DNA of 58,989 bases from Vogesella oryzae (GCF_902829295.1 NZ_CADEPL010000058.1:1-58989), one strand, 5' to 3'; shown: positions 1-8,643, counted from the first letter of the stretch. Numbers and translations are program-made. The notes: a model not told the origin generated them from the letters alone.

Positions 1-477
1 GACTCGGCCAGCATGTCGGCGATGCTGCTGTACATCATCACCAACGCAGTGCTGTTCTCGTTCCTGATGACCAGCGAAGGCATTCCGCAGGCGATGGCCA
101 GCTGGCTGATCGATGCCGGTCTCGGCCCAGTGTCCTTCCTGCTGGCAGTGAACGTGATCCTGCTGCTGGCCGGCAACGTGATGGAGCCGTCGTCGATCGT
201 GCTGATCTTCGCGCCGATCCTGTTCCCGGTGGCGACCGCGCTGGGCATCGACCCGGTGCACTTCGGCATCCTGATCGTGGTGAACATGGAAGTCGGCATG
301 TGCCACCCGCCGGTGGGGCTGAACCTGTACGTGGCCTCCGGCATCACCAAGATGGGCATTACCGAACTGACCGTAGCGGTCTGGCCGTGGCTGCTCACCA
401 TGCTGGCCTTCCTGGTACTGGTGACCTATGTACCGGCCATCTCGCTGTGGCTGCCCCGCACGCTGGGCATGATGTAA
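1..477 (+). CDS. dctM: TRAP transporter large permease subunit, C-terminal part
   Basis: The reading frame is open from base 1, so the start lies outside the window and about 158 residues of the C-terminus are seen. The protein is the membrane-embedded large subunit of a TRAP transporter, which drives uptake of carboxylates or related solutes with a periplasmic binding protein and a small DctQ subunit. Visible evidence is the family's conserved tail: a stretch around AGNVMEPSSIVLIFAPI, then HFGILIVVNMEVGMCHPP and a final hydrophobic helix. A strong terminator follows 35 bp later. The substrate cannot be told from this fragment. Confidence 0.93.
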   Translation, partial: DSASMSAMLLYIITNAVLFSFLMTSEGIPQAMASWLIDAGLGPVSFLLAVNVILLLAGNVMEPSSIVLIFAPILFPVATALGIDPVHFGILIVVNMEVGMCHPPVGLNLYVASGITKMGITELTVAVWPWLLTMLAFLVLVTYVPAISLWLPRTLGMM

Positions 478-511
478 GCCTTCATGCTGGGCCTGAAAAT
501 AGTCATTACCA

Positions 512-536
512 CCCCGTGCCTGGCACGGGGTTTTTA
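512..536 (+). terminator. Rho-independent terminator after dctM
   Basis: CCCCGTGCC and GGCACGGGG form a perfect stem with a tiny loop, followed by TTTTT. It ends the TRAP transporter operon on the plus strand. Confidence 0.9.
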
Positions 537-540
537 TTTA

Positions 541-844
541 TTAATTTCCGGACTGCCAGTAAATCAAGCTCGCATGCTTAAATCTGAATTGCCCACGCTA
601 CTCTTGATGCCTGCTGCCGTTATTCAACTCTGAAGCGGAAGCCGAGAGTCATGGCCGCGCGGTCCGCTAAGGCAGAGATAGGCTTATCAATACATTGCTC
701 CCCGACAAGTAGGCACAAACGAAAAGAGACCCAGCAGGGCCTCTTTGATTTGTTCTACCGATCACAAGCAAACAATATTATGCTAATTAAATATTTTATT
801 GTCGCATAACCAACTTAATTCGTTTCGATCTTCAGCCGCAGCAG
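541..844. other. AT-rich intergenic region between dctM and the MCP gene
   Basis: No coding sequence can be supported here. The only structure seen is the hairpin at 721-747. Shortly after it, at 760-768, is GATCACAAG, which matches the transposon/glmS junction at 29,565-29,573. No copy of the TnsB-type repeat AGTCTGTCAC was found in this stretch. Confidence 0.6.
721..750 (-). terminator. Hairpin terminator downstream of the MCP gene
   Basis: GAGACCCAGCAGGGCCTC forms an imperfect stem flanked by A-rich and T-rich sides, so it can end transcription from the minus-strand MCP gene. It closely resembles the hairpins at 2,221-2,247 and 29,461-29,487, which belong to the transposon right-end repeats. 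Confidence 0.6.
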
Positions 845-2161
845 TTAGCCGACCAAGTTTGAAAACTCGCTAATCGCCGCGACAACGGCAGATGCGCCGC
901 TCTTAATTTGAGAGATGGTTTCGCCTGCCTCGTTGATCTTGTCGACGTTATTCTGAGCCTGGCTACGCAGTAACTCCATATTGTTCACCGCCATAGTGGT
1001 GTGATGCTGGATGTCACCGATCATGGTCGTAATCTCGGCGGTGGATTGGGCGGTGCGCTCGGCCAGCTTGCGGACTTCGTCGGCCACCACCGCAAAACCG
1101 CGGCCGGTTTCGCCGGCACGGGCGGCTTCAATGGCTGCATTCAACGCCAGCAGGTTAGTCTGGTCGGCAATGTCCTTGATGGTCTGTACGATACTCGAGA
1201 TGTTCTTGGATTTTTCGCCAAGATGCGCGATATCGTGGCTGGCCGCATCCAGGTTGGCCGCCATATTTTGCATATGCCTTACCGTTTCGCTGATATTGCT
1301 CACGCCGGTGTCTGTCCAGCTCATGGTTTGTTGCGAAGAAGTGTAGGCAAAAGTTGCGGCATCACGCTCCTTCTGTACCAGTTCGATTTTGTGCGTGATA
1401 TCCGAAGCAAACTTGATCACGCTACGCACCCGCCCCTTGTCGTCCATCACGGGGTTGTAGCTTGCCTCCAGCCAGACGGTTCTGCCATCACGGCTCTTGC
1501 GCAAAATAGTGCCAGCAAAAAATTCACCGCGCCGAAGCTTCTCCCACAGTTGCTCATACTCAACGCTATTGGCGTACTCCTCGTCGCAGAAAATACGGTG
1601 ATGCTTACCTTTCAGGTCATTCAGGCCATAGCCCATGACTGTCAGGAAATTCTGGTTGGCCGTCATGATGCTGCCATCTGGGGCAAACTCGATAGTAGCC
1701 ATGGAGCGGTCGATAGCCTGAAGCACGGCTTTATTGCGCATCGATTCAAGCACCCGCTCCGTGATATCGCTGGCAATCTTGAAAAAACCGGAAACTTTAC
1801 CGTCCTGGTCTTTGATCGGTACGTAGTTGGCTTCCAGCCAGATGGTTCCCCCGCGGGCATTTAACCGCTCGACCCGCCCCTGGAAATACTCGCCACGCTC
1901 CAGCGTTGACCAGAATTGGCGATATTCGGCACTGGCCGCGTATTGCGCGTCGCAGAAAATGGTGTGCGGCTGTCCCTTTACTTCATCCAGCTCGCGATAC
2001 CCCATTGCAGCCAAAAAATTGCTATTGGCATGAACGACCTTGTGATTCAGATCGAACTCAATCGCGGCAACCGCCTTATTGACTGCAGCGGCATAGCGCT
2101 TGAATGTAGCCAAATCTTCCTGCGTCTGGGTGAGTTCAGCTTTTAGTTTCTTATTAAACAT
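845..2161 (-). CDS. Soluble PAS-PAS methyl-accepting chemotaxis protein, BdlA-like
   Basis: This is a 438-residue signal transducer. Two PAS domains in tandem (about residues 20-140 and 145-265) share the pattern F(L/T)xxMGYxxxDxKGxxHxIFCD, and the second is followed by a short linker and an MCP signalling hairpin (about 300-430) with the highly conserved [20 protein letters not shown] core. No membrane segment is visible, so it should be cytoplasmic. The layout and length match Pseudomonas BdlA (PAS-PAS-MCP), which couples redox or metabolic cues to biofilm dispersal; the function here is inferred. GGAG lies just before the ATG. It sits outside the transposon left end but inside a second right-end copy, so it may itself be cargo of an older element. 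Confidence 0.88.
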   Translation of the reverse strand: MFNKKLKAELTQTQEDLATFKRYAAAVNKAVAAIEFDLNHKVVHANSNFLAAMGYRELDEVKGQPHTIFCDAQYAASAEYRQFWSTLERGEYFQGRVERLNARGGTIWLEANYVPIKDQDGKVSGFFKIASDITERVLESMRNKAVLQAIDRSMATIEFAPDGSIMTANQNFLTVMGYGLNDLKGKHHRIFCDEEYANSVEYEQLWEKLRRGEFFAGTILRKSRDGRTVWLEASYNPVMDDKGRVRSVIKFASDITHKIELVQKERDAATFAYTSSQQTMSWTDTGVSNISETVRHMQNMAANLDAASHDIAHLGEKSKNISSIVQTIKDIADQTNLLALNAAIEAARAGETGRGFAVVADEVRKLAERTAQSTAEITTMIGDIQHHTTMAVNNMELLRSQAQNNVDKINEAGETISQIKSGASAVVAAISEFSNLVG

Positions 2162-2210
2162 GGAGAATCTCCGGAACAGGCTGAAGTAGTTGTTCTAGCA
2201 TAGCGAGACC

Positions 2211-2330
2211 AATCTCAAACGAAAAGAGGCCCTAGCGGGCCTCTTTGTTTAGTACTACTGGCAAAAATTGATCATGCCATCGTCGTGACAGACTTCATTA
2301 CCTCGTGACAGACTTTATTCCCTTAGATCA
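2211..2330. repeat. Extra Tn7-like right-end copy (direct repeat of 29,451-29,569)
   Basis: About 120 bp are nearly identical to the glmS-side end of the transposon: a GAGGCCC-TAGC-GGGCCTC hairpin, then two TnsB-type repeats (TCGTGACAGACT at 2,282 and 2,302) and the terminal CTTAGATCA. It lies directly against the left end of the present element in the same orientation as the right end. It is best read as the right end of an earlier insertion displaced when the present element used the same attTn7. Confidence 0.8.
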
Positions 2331-2482
2331 AGTGATCGGAGATAATAAAGTCTGTCACGACAACATAATGTAAGCCGCTGATTTATAACAATAAAATCAG
2401 CCGCCGCGTCAAAATTTTAAGTCTGTCATACCATCCAGTTTTCAAGGGGTTGCGAGCGCACTTGTTGCCATAGTCTGTCACA
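2331..2482. mobile_element. Left end of the Tn7-like transposon
   Basis: The tip TGATCGGAGATAATAAAG mirrors the right-end tip TGATCTAAGAGAATAAAG, and both run on into TCTGTCACGA. Three spaced TnsB-type repeats are visible: AGTCTGTCACGA at 2,349, AGTCTGTCATA at 2,420 and AGTCTGTCACA at 2,472. Tn7 left ends also carry three separated TnsB sites. The exact first base is uncertain by one to three bases (2,331-2,334). Confidence 0.85.
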
Positions 2483-2484
2483 GC

Positions 2485-2794
2485 CAGCAATAGCAAGGGT
2501 TTCAGTGGGCTAATGGTGACCACCATCTTCACGCCCGTTGTTACGCTAAGATACCGTCTTGGGGAGGATTTATGGTCAGCGGATCGAGTGAGCTACTGAG
2601 AGTCATAACTCGCCAGGCGATCAAAAGGATAGTTGGGATGTTGCTGTTCCATTGCACTAAAGATGCCAGTACTGCGCTGAGTACCACGCGTAACGCGTTG
2701 ATCCACTCTTGGGTAGCTATTCAATGCTCACACCCTATATTTGCTAAACCCCGCTTACACTGGGTTTGAGACATGCGGAACAGCTGAAAGGTTA
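2485..2794. other. Region inside the left end without a convincing gene
   Basis: A possible 65-codon frame at 2,572-2,769 (+) starts after a good GGGGAGG ribosome-binding site, but its product is unlike any family I recognise and has no domain signature. I do not call it a gene. Nothing else is seen. Confidence 0.4.
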
Positions 2795-3178
2795 CTAAGC
2801 TGGCGTACGCCCGATGTTGGATACTTTTCGCCAAGTTTCCTCTGCTACTTCCGGAGAGGTACGAACAATGTCGGTTTGCTCACTGCGTACAGCGATGAAG
2901 AGATCCTTCTGTTCGCTTGCAGGTGGCATGTTCTCATAGAGGCTCGCGAGCTTGGAAATTAAGTAACAAGACTCGGCATCAAACATACCATTCCTGATGT
3001 TATCTGCGACCCTTACTGCTCGGTTGAGGTCTGACTTCAGCCATAAGCCGATATCGACTCCTTGGGGTGCAAAGTGTTCGACTTCATCAGAGGAGGTTCC
3101 AGCCGGTAAATTATCGAGATCGATGACTGCATTATTTACAGTGTCTTTTAACAGTACGCAAAAATAAGCCTTTGCCAT
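2795..3178 (-). CDS. Hypothetical protein of 127 residues
   Basis: I do not recognise the family. The ATG at 3,178 is preferred over one 24 codons upstream because GGTGA sits at the right distance before it and the protein then starts MAKAYFCVLLKDT, a natural beta-strand beginning. The product is soluble, acidic, without signal or membrane segments. It is the last of four minus-strand genes at the transposon's left edge that may form an operon with 3,269-4,283. Confidence 0.55.
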   Translation of the reverse strand: MAKAYFCVLLKDTVNNAVIDLDNLPAGTSSDEVEHFAPQGVDIGLWLKSDLNRAVRVADNIRNGMFDAESCYLISKLASLYENMPPASEQKDLFIAVRSEQTDIVRTSPEVAEETWRKVSNIGRTPA

Positions 3179-3268
3179 ATTTTCACCAGAAATGAAGTGT
3201 GCGACGGGAAAATACCTAGTCTCAAGTAAACCAGCAAGACAAGGTACCATTGGATATGGGCGCTCAAT

Positions 3269-3565
3269 TTATGCTTTAACAGCCTTAATTGAGGAAAAAA
3301 ATGACTCTGCGGCAGTCCAAACTACGGCCAATGCGCCGAGAACAATCGCAACCCGCTGATCTGCGAGCATTCCTAGCGTGGTATCGTCAGCGGTTAATGC
3401 GATAAATCCGAGGTGAAAGCCTACTACAGCACCAGTCCATGCTAAAAGGACAACCGCAACTTGGTTGAGTGCGGGGACCTTCTTGCATGCTAAGTAGCTG
3501 TACAAAAAGAACAGTGCGCCTGCTGCTGTACCAATATATAAGCCAATCAAGTTGGGGTTGTTCAC
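3269..3565 (-). CDS. Small hypothetical membrane protein, 98 residues
   Basis: Three hydrophobic segments can be seen (about residues 5-25, 34-56 and 70-92), so it is likely an inner-membrane protein. It starts at a GTG that overlaps the stop of the upstream gene as GTGA, which implies translational coupling to the glycine-zipper protein. The function is unknown. Confidence 0.6.
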   Translation of the reverse strand: MNNPNLIGLYIGTAAGALFFLYSYLACKKVPALNQVAVVLLAWTGAVVGFHLGFIALTADDTTLGMLADQRVAIVLGALAVVWTAAESFFSSIKAVKA

Positions 3566-3927
3566 TTCTTCGACCCCTTGTTAGAACTGCCGCCCAGAAG
3601 TGCACCGATGATGCCCCCGAGAAGTGCACCACCGACACCAGGAACAATCATGTTTCCAACGACGACACCGCCGACAGTAGCTGCAAGCACTTGGGCGTTT
3701 TTGTCGCCGGTAGTTTGTGACGTTTGCTTATTGGATGTAACTTGAGGTTGGATCAAAACTCGTTTACTAGGAGTTTTTTTTACCGGGCCCGATGTTACTT
3801 TCTTGGGGGACTGTCTCTTATTCATCTTGATCCGTATTGGAACTATTTCGGTGTGTTCTTTGGGCTTAACGTTTGACGTAGGAGGCAGCCATAGCAGCAA
3901 AGCCGCGAAGGGAACCCGCAAGTTCAT
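3562..3927 (-). CDS. Exported glycine-zipper protein, unknown function
   Basis: The preferred start, at 3,927, gives an N-terminus MNLRVPFAALLLWLPP that looks like a signal peptide; an in-frame ATG seven codons earlier (3,948) is the alternative. A basic, Ser/Thr/Lys-rich middle follows. The last 40 residues are a glycine-zipper segment (GGVVVGNMIVPGVGGALLGG), typical of proteins that insert into or oligomerise on membranes. It is coupled to the small membrane protein downstream. The pair could act at the envelope, but no role is known. Confidence 0.6.
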   Translation of the reverse strand: MNLRVPFAALLLWLPPTSNVKPKEHTEIVPIRIKMNKRQSPKKVTSGPVKKTPSKRVLIQPQVTSNKQTSQTTGDKNAQVLAATVGGVVVGNMIVPGVGGALLGGIIGALLGGSSNKGSKK

Positions 3928-3956
3928 CTTGTCGACTGCCACTCCCAACGGATTGG

Positions 3957-4283
3957 TTAGGCCAAGTCACTTTCGGATGCAGAAATAATATTTTCAATAC
4001 CTGCATCGGTTAAAGCCTTTGAAAGCTTCTTTAGAAGCTCGTTGGCACTAGCTTGGTCATGCGCCCAATCATGAGGAAGTACGTTCGAGGTTGAAACTAC
4101 GTTCGGTGCAATTATGTGCAAGGCAACTTTTTCATTACCATTGGATAGACAATGTTCGTACCCACCAGCGATTCCCAGCGGCATCAACTCCCAGCCCGGA
4201 ACTTGGGAAAGACTATTCAGAAGGATCTCTTCCTCCTTCCCATAGATCAATACTGATCTCATTTGCATTTGGTTTTTATCCAT
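3957..4283 (-). CDS. Hypothetical protein of 108 residues
   Basis: AGGGAT precedes the ATG at a suitable distance. The product is a small soluble protein with an N-terminal beta-strand pattern and a helical C-terminal third. I see no catalytic motif and do not recognise the family. It starts the four-gene cluster at the left edge, just past the ABC-3C ATPase gene. Confidence 0.6.
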   Translation of the reverse strand: MDKNQMQMRSVLIYGKEEEILLNSLSQVPGWELMPLGIAGGYEHCLSNGNEKVALHIIAPNVVSTSNVLPHDWAHDQASANELLKKLSKALTDAGIENIISASESDLA

Positions 4284-4362
4284 TTTTAATCCCTTTGATG
4301 GTTTGTCTAACTGCCTCGCGATACGCGTGTCTAAATCCCGCTCACCATAATTATCTCATCAC

Positions 4363-6417
4363 CTATGATGCCAAGGCGCGAATAACCTTGCCTTCCCATT
4401 GGATCAGCTTGTAATCGAGGCCAGCGGTCGCCTCCTTGAAAACCGACTCATTCTCATCGAATGACGCTGCAACTATGGACTGCAGGCCTGATTGCCCACT
4501 GAGAAGCTGCAGCAACGCATGCTGACTGATTGATCGCATTGAATGTTGACCAGGCTCGTCCATGAGCAAAAGTCCTGGGTGATGCCCCTCGAAGCCTCTC
4601 GTCGATGACGTTTGATAAAGCGCCAGTAGGTAACTCCAGATGAGGCGCACAAAGTCGCTAGCGCTCGAGTCTGCAGTGAGACTAGTCTGAACCTTTGTGC
4701 GAATCTCGCGCAGTTCCAGCTCCTCCAAAATCGGGGTCAGACTGTCAAGGCTGATACGGATGTCCTTGATGTCGGCACTCTCATACCCAAATGAACTAGC
4801 ATTGCTTCTAAAGTTCTTCTCGAATAATGAGATTCTGGACAGGTCTGCTTGGCTGTAGACGTCTCTCGGCAGGGCTCGCCGATCAGCTTGGTTGGCCGCC
4901 AGTCGATCCGCGACCTCACCGAACGTCTCCATAAGAGCAGTTGCCTGAACGTTGAAGGCTTGCAGGTTAGATAACTCCAGCTCGATCTGAATTTGTCGAC
5001 GAACAATGGCACGAGACTCTACCGCGCCGTTGCTCACGTCTCCTCGGAGAGAATTGCGGTAGTCATGGGTCTTAGCTAGACGGGCGGCCACTTCCGTCAG
5101 CGCGATTTCTGACTGATGAATTTCCTCAAGAGCCCCGTTGATCTGGTTCTGCAGCATCCTGCGCTGGCTGTCGAGGTACTCAATATTTGTATTCAGGTCC
5201 ATCTGAGGGCCTGAAACGATCCCAAGTAGCAGGGTGTCGTCGACTTCCTGATGACAGGTGGGGCAATGATCCACGGCTACCGTCAACTCCATCTGGGCGC
5301 CAAGGTTGCGGAGTTTCAAGGCCGTCTTGTTGCGCTCGAGATCCTCGCTAGTTTCAGCAAGAAGTACACGTAGATCTTCAAGGGCCGCCTTCTGCAACGT
5401 CAGGTTCGTCGTGGCGCGCTCGTGCAGCACACTGAGGCGCTGCAGTTCGGATGATGCTGCCTCAAGTTCCTGAATAGCCTCGGCACCTGTGGCTTTGCCA
5501 TAAGCTTCCGCCTTCTCTCCAAGTAAGGAGTGCTCTGCGCGCAGCAGGCTGACCTGATCCGCGAGCGACGTCTTCAAATTCCCGTCGGATTTCACTAGCA
5601 GTACTGTTGTTGGGTCGAAGGTTGAGGTCGGTGTAGTGGAGAGGCCCTCGATAACTATCCCGTTTGCTGTCGCCGCTTGCCGAAGAGTGTCATAGGCCTT
5701 CCGCCAGTCCGAGTCGATGAGCACAGCTTCAGCATCGAGCTTCGCGCGCTTAGCTTGACGTTCAAACACACTCAGCCCAAGCAGGAACTCGGTGACCCGG
5801 ATACGGACGTCGCGAATTCCGAAGAACGGAGCGTTGGCGATGTAATCGGTCCAACCGCGCTTTTGCTCAACTGCGAGCGCCGCAAATATCGTTTGGAGGT
5901 ACAGCTTGGCCATACCGCCGGAGGTCGTCGGAACCTGCGGCAGTTGGTATCCAATGAATCCCTCGAGAAACTGGAAGAACCCCTCCTGTTTCTGGGCGCT
6001 GCCAGGATCAAACAGGAAAGTTGGCTTTGGCGTTCCCAACTCGACACCGGCGGTCAAGTGGGCACCATCGAACACCTCCACCAGTTTGGGCTGACGAACA
6101 GAATCTCGAATTGCCCGCCGAAGCGTGACGCTCTGGGCTCTCGAGTTTTCGAGCTCGATGAAAACCTCAGAGGTGTCGACCATGATCTTGGTCTCGCCTT
6201 GAACGAAGAATTCCTTAACGGCATAGGGCAATACCTTCTCGCCCTTACCGCCGATGAGTTCCTCCATCCCAAGGCCATACATGAGGCAGTTAAATAGCGT
6301 GCTCTTGCCGCTGGAGTTGCTGCCGCGAATGACGGTCAAGCCACGGCTGAACTCGTACTGGAAGCCGAACTCCCCTTGGGACGTCTCAATCCTCAACTTG
6401 ATGCCACGCAATTTCAT
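4363..6417 (-). CDS. ABC-3C system ATPase, SMC/Rad50-like with zinc hook
   Basis: The 684-residue protein has a Walker A (GSNSSGKS, about residues 32-39), long coiled-coil regions around a CPTC zinc hook near residue 384, and a Walker B/D-loop LLLMDEPGQHS near residue 617, preceded by a degenerate signature segment. This is the ABC ATPase layout of ABC-three-component conflict systems. The ATG at 6,417 is chosen because GGGAG stands five bases before it and it overlaps the upstream stop as ATGA; an ATG four codons earlier is possible. It probably senses DNA damage or invading DNA and controls the third component; that role is inferred. Confidence 0.85.
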   Translation of the reverse strand: MKLRGIKLRIETSQGEFGFQYEFSRGLTVIRGSNSSGKSTLFNCLMYGLGMEELIGGKGEKVLPYAVKEFFVQGETKIMVDTSEVFIELENSRAQSVTLRRAIRDSVRQPKLVEVFDGAHLTAGVELGTPKPTFLFDPGSAQKQEGFFQFLEGFIGYQLPQVPTTSGGMAKLYLQTIFAALAVEQKRGWTDYIANAPFFGIRDVRIRVTEFLLGLSVFERQAKRAKLDAEAVLIDSDWRKAYDTLRQAATANGIVIEGLSTTPTSTFDPTTVLLVKSDGNLKTSLADQVSLLRAEHSLLGEKAEAYGKATGAEAIQELEAASSELQRLSVLHERATTNLTLQKAALEDLRVLLAETSEDLERNKTALKLRNLGAQMELTVAVDHCPTCHQEVDDTLLLGIVSGPQMDLNTNIEYLDSQRRMLQNQINGALEEIHQSEIALTEVAARLAKTHDYRNSLRGDVSNGAVESRAIVRRQIQIELELSNLQAFNVQATALMETFGEVADRLAANQADRRALPRDVYSQADLSRISLFEKNFRSNASSFGYESADIKDIRISLDSLTPILEELELREIRTKVQTSLTADSSASDFVRLIWSYLLALYQTSSTRGFEGHHPGLLLMDEPGQHSMRSISQHALLQLLSGQSGLQSIVAASFDENESVFKEATAGLDYKLIQWEGKVIRALAS

Positions 6418-6884
6418 GCTGACTCCCATCCCTTCGCCACTTGGTCGACCATAGCCTCAGTTATGTCCTTGCCAACATGTATCAGCAATTTGCGCTCTTT
6501 CGCGAAGGCATCCTGATCCCTCAGTACCTCGGCGATAAATGCCTTGCCCTTGCCAGACAGCTGGTACCCAGTCGAAGTTGGCTTTACCAAGTTCTCTGCA
6601 ACAGCGAATCGAATAGCGATTGCAAGAGCAGGATCGAAGCCCCACGCGTTCATGTTCAGAACCTTGGACTTCGCTGCCTCCACTAACTTCTGGATGCGAT
6701 CTGTCCGCTTCAGCGCCCAGTTAAAGAGATGGAGCCGTGGAAGGCTAGACTTCCCTCCGCGGGATGACATTTGCAGGACCAAGAGCAATTGCGTGATTTT
6801 ATAGAGTGGCCTGTGCTCAACTAGAACCGGAGACGGGCGCCTTTCGAAAAGCAACCGGCGAGGCTCGCTAACTGCTTCAGCCAT
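6414..6884 (-). CDS. ABC-3C system middle component
   Basis: A 156-residue protein lies between, and overlaps, the two larger genes of the operon. GAGG before the ATG at 6,884 decides the start. The predicted fold is helical with a winged-helix-like pattern (ITQLLLVLQMSSRGGKSSLPRLHLFNW... then YQLSGKGKAFIAEVL), as in the small middle components of ABC-3C systems, which bridge ATPase and effector. It starts 8 bp inside the upstream gene and ends 4 bp inside the ATPase gene, so the three proteins are probably made in fixed ratio. Confidence 0.75.
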   Translation of the reverse strand: MAEAVSEPRRLLFERRPSPVLVEHRPLYKITQLLLVLQMSSRGGKSSLPRLHLFNWALKRTDRIQKLVEAAKSKVLNMNAWGFDPALAIAIRFAVAENLVKPTSTGYQLSGKGKAFIAEVLRDQDAFAKERKLLIHVGKDITEAMVDQVAKGWESA

Positions 6885-7803
6885 AGTCGACCTCACATAC
6901 AGCAATCCACCTTGAGACCATCAGGCGGGCGATTTGTGATGCGCCGGTTTCGTCAATTGACGGCGCGAGCTCTCTAGCGATTCGTTCAGCGAGGCCATCC
7001 CGAATTTTCTCAGTTAACTCCTGAGGGGTGCCCTCCCAGGTTGAGCACGTCTCAACAACGTGCGCCTCGTACCCGTTAATGAGTCGCACAAGTCTTGAAT
7101 GGACAGTGGGCGCCGTGTCGTTGATCCGCCTGAAGTGCGCATCGTGGTCAAGGAACTCCCGAAGTGTAGCTTGGTACAAACGCGCCACCCGCTCTTCCAA
7201 CTTTCCCATCGGCACGCGGTTCTCGAGTCGAGCCCTCGTCTTGCGCATGACATTCTGCTGGTAGGTATCTGCACTACTCCCCAACACCGGTAAAGTTGTC
7301 GGCAGACCTCCAAAATCGAGAGCCTTGCCCACTGCAAGCTGCATTTCCTGAATCTCGGCAGCGTAGTGATCAGCGTCATGAACCAGGACTTGAAAATCCG
7401 TGTCAAGGATTGACAGGTTCCACCCTCGAACCTCCGCTTCTTTCGCCTGAGCATGCTTAACTAGGTCGTTGTGGGCAATAGTTGGAGTTACCAAGTACCA
7501 GCGACGTAGCTTTGTACTGCCCAAAATCTTCTTAAGATCAGCTTCATTGGTTTGAAGCTTCTTCAGATCAGTCGTAATCTTGTCGCGCTGCTTCTCGTAT
7601 AGCTCCTTGGCCGGGTAGAGCTTGTCAGGACAGTAGCATTGGAATCCACAGCCAGTGGTCTTCGTGAACCCTTCCAGGCCGTAGTCACCTGGCGTGGCTG
7701 GGATGTGCGTATATCCGTCGACTGTGAACTTCCGCTTGAAAACCAGCTGACAGAGTTGCTCCCAGCTGTTGCCGTCGAAAGGGCCGTAAGAAGTTTGAAA
7801 CAC
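6877..7803 (-). CDS. ABC-3C system third component, PD-(D/E)XK nuclease-like N-terminus
   Basis: First gene of the operon, with a GTG start and GAGG upstream. The 308-residue protein begins with a restriction-endonuclease-like pattern: E15 in GNSWEQLCQLVF, D40 in GDYGLEGF, then FQCY around residue 55. The position expected to hold a lysine after the Q/E is tyrosine, so the nuclease may be atypical or inactive. The rest is helical and resembles the C-terminal parts of ABC-3C effectors. It is the likely killing or DNA-cutting component; this is inference from family architecture. Confidence 0.72.
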   Translation of the reverse strand: MFQTSYGPFDGNSWEQLCQLVFKRKFTVDGYTHIPATPGDYGLEGFTKTTGCGFQCYCPDKLYPAKELYEKQRDKITTDLKKLQTNEADLKKILGSTKLRRWYLVTPTIAHNDLVKHAQAKEAEVRGWNLSILDTDFQVLVHDADHYAAEIQEMQLAVGKALDFGGLPTTLPVLGSSADTYQQNVMRKTRARLENRVPMGKLEERVARLYQATLREFLDHDAHFRRINDTAPTVHSRLVRLINGYEAHVVETCSTWEGTPQELTEKIRDGLAERIARELAPSIDETGASQIARLMVSRWIAVCEVDYG

Positions 7804-8330
7804 GGAGATGTCCTCGCTAGCGCCTACCGGTCATCCCTAGTGGTAACGACAGCGCTCGATATGTTCAGCCGAAGCGGTATGAGCATCGCTCGGCGAACAC
7901 AAATGCTAGTGATCAAACCAATGCCCAAAAAAACTTCCTTATTGCCTGCTGTACCGATGCTATGCAGCTTGGCGCCTAGTGTTTAGGCTGACAGCATTAT
8001 TTAATATGGATTGTTGCTTGTAAAGGTATAGCCATCCTGCGAGAGACGTAGTCTCCAGATTTGGCAGAACACCAGGTCAGCGTATATGACATAACCTTCT
8101 GGATTGCCTGACACGGTCTGACGCATCGGCCAATGCGAGGTATAGCAGGCAATTCTCCGGCCCCGAAACCAGAAGTGCGAAGATGTTTTCCAGAGTCGAC
8201 TGTGCGAATCCGTTAGATCGGTTCTGCCCTTCAAAACGATTAGCTGCAGCATGGCATGTAGCCACCTGTACAACGTAAACACTTGCCACATGCCGTCATT
8301 GGAGGCCTGTAGGCATGTCACCGATGGGCA
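7804..8330. other. Intergenic region between the ABC-3C operon and tnsC
   Basis: No coding sequence is convincing. A minus-strand open frame at 8,001-8,321 has an irregular composition (rich in W, H, S, C), no clear ribosome-binding site and no family I recognise, so I leave it out. The ABC-3C promoter should lie near 7,804-7,950. Confidence 0.4.
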
Positions 8331-8459
8331 CTACAGTTGCCGACTCAAGCTTTGACGCACAGCAGACCAAGCGCCATTCATTGCCCCGATCAACGGAGCA
8401 AAATACAACCGGGGTGCCTCGCTTGCCGCCTTCCAGAATTCATGAAAAAACATACGCAT
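8331..8459 (-). CDS. Possible small protein of 42 residues downstream of tnsC
   Basis: A perfect AAAGGAG stands six bases before an ATG, followed by a short frame with an amphipathic start (MRMFFHEFWKAASEAPRLYF). It has no recognised family. It could be translated as the last gene of the tnsABC transcript, or may be chance. Confidence 0.35.
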   Translation of the reverse strand: MRMFFHEFWKAASEAPRLYFAPLIGAMNGAWSAVRQSLSRQL

Positions 8460-8643
8460 GATTGCTCCTTTAAGTATGGAATCATCGTCTACCACACTCT
8501 TTAACCGGCCTGTGTGGCCCACCGCATTACTTTGCCAATGTTGGGAACAGACTTGGATCACCTCTTTTCAAACTATATCCTGCTGCCCACCACGCCCACT
8601 TCAAATGGTCATCACTATTGAAGAACCTACTTTGTGACTCCTT

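Noticed and set aside
2572-2769. Open frame of 65 codons with a good ribosome-binding site near the left end
   Set aside because: No domain, odd composition and close to transposase binding sites; kept only as a remark.
8001-8321. 106-codon minus-strand open frame upstream of the ABC-3C genes
   Set aside because: Composition unlike a real protein, no ribosome-binding site and no recognisable family.
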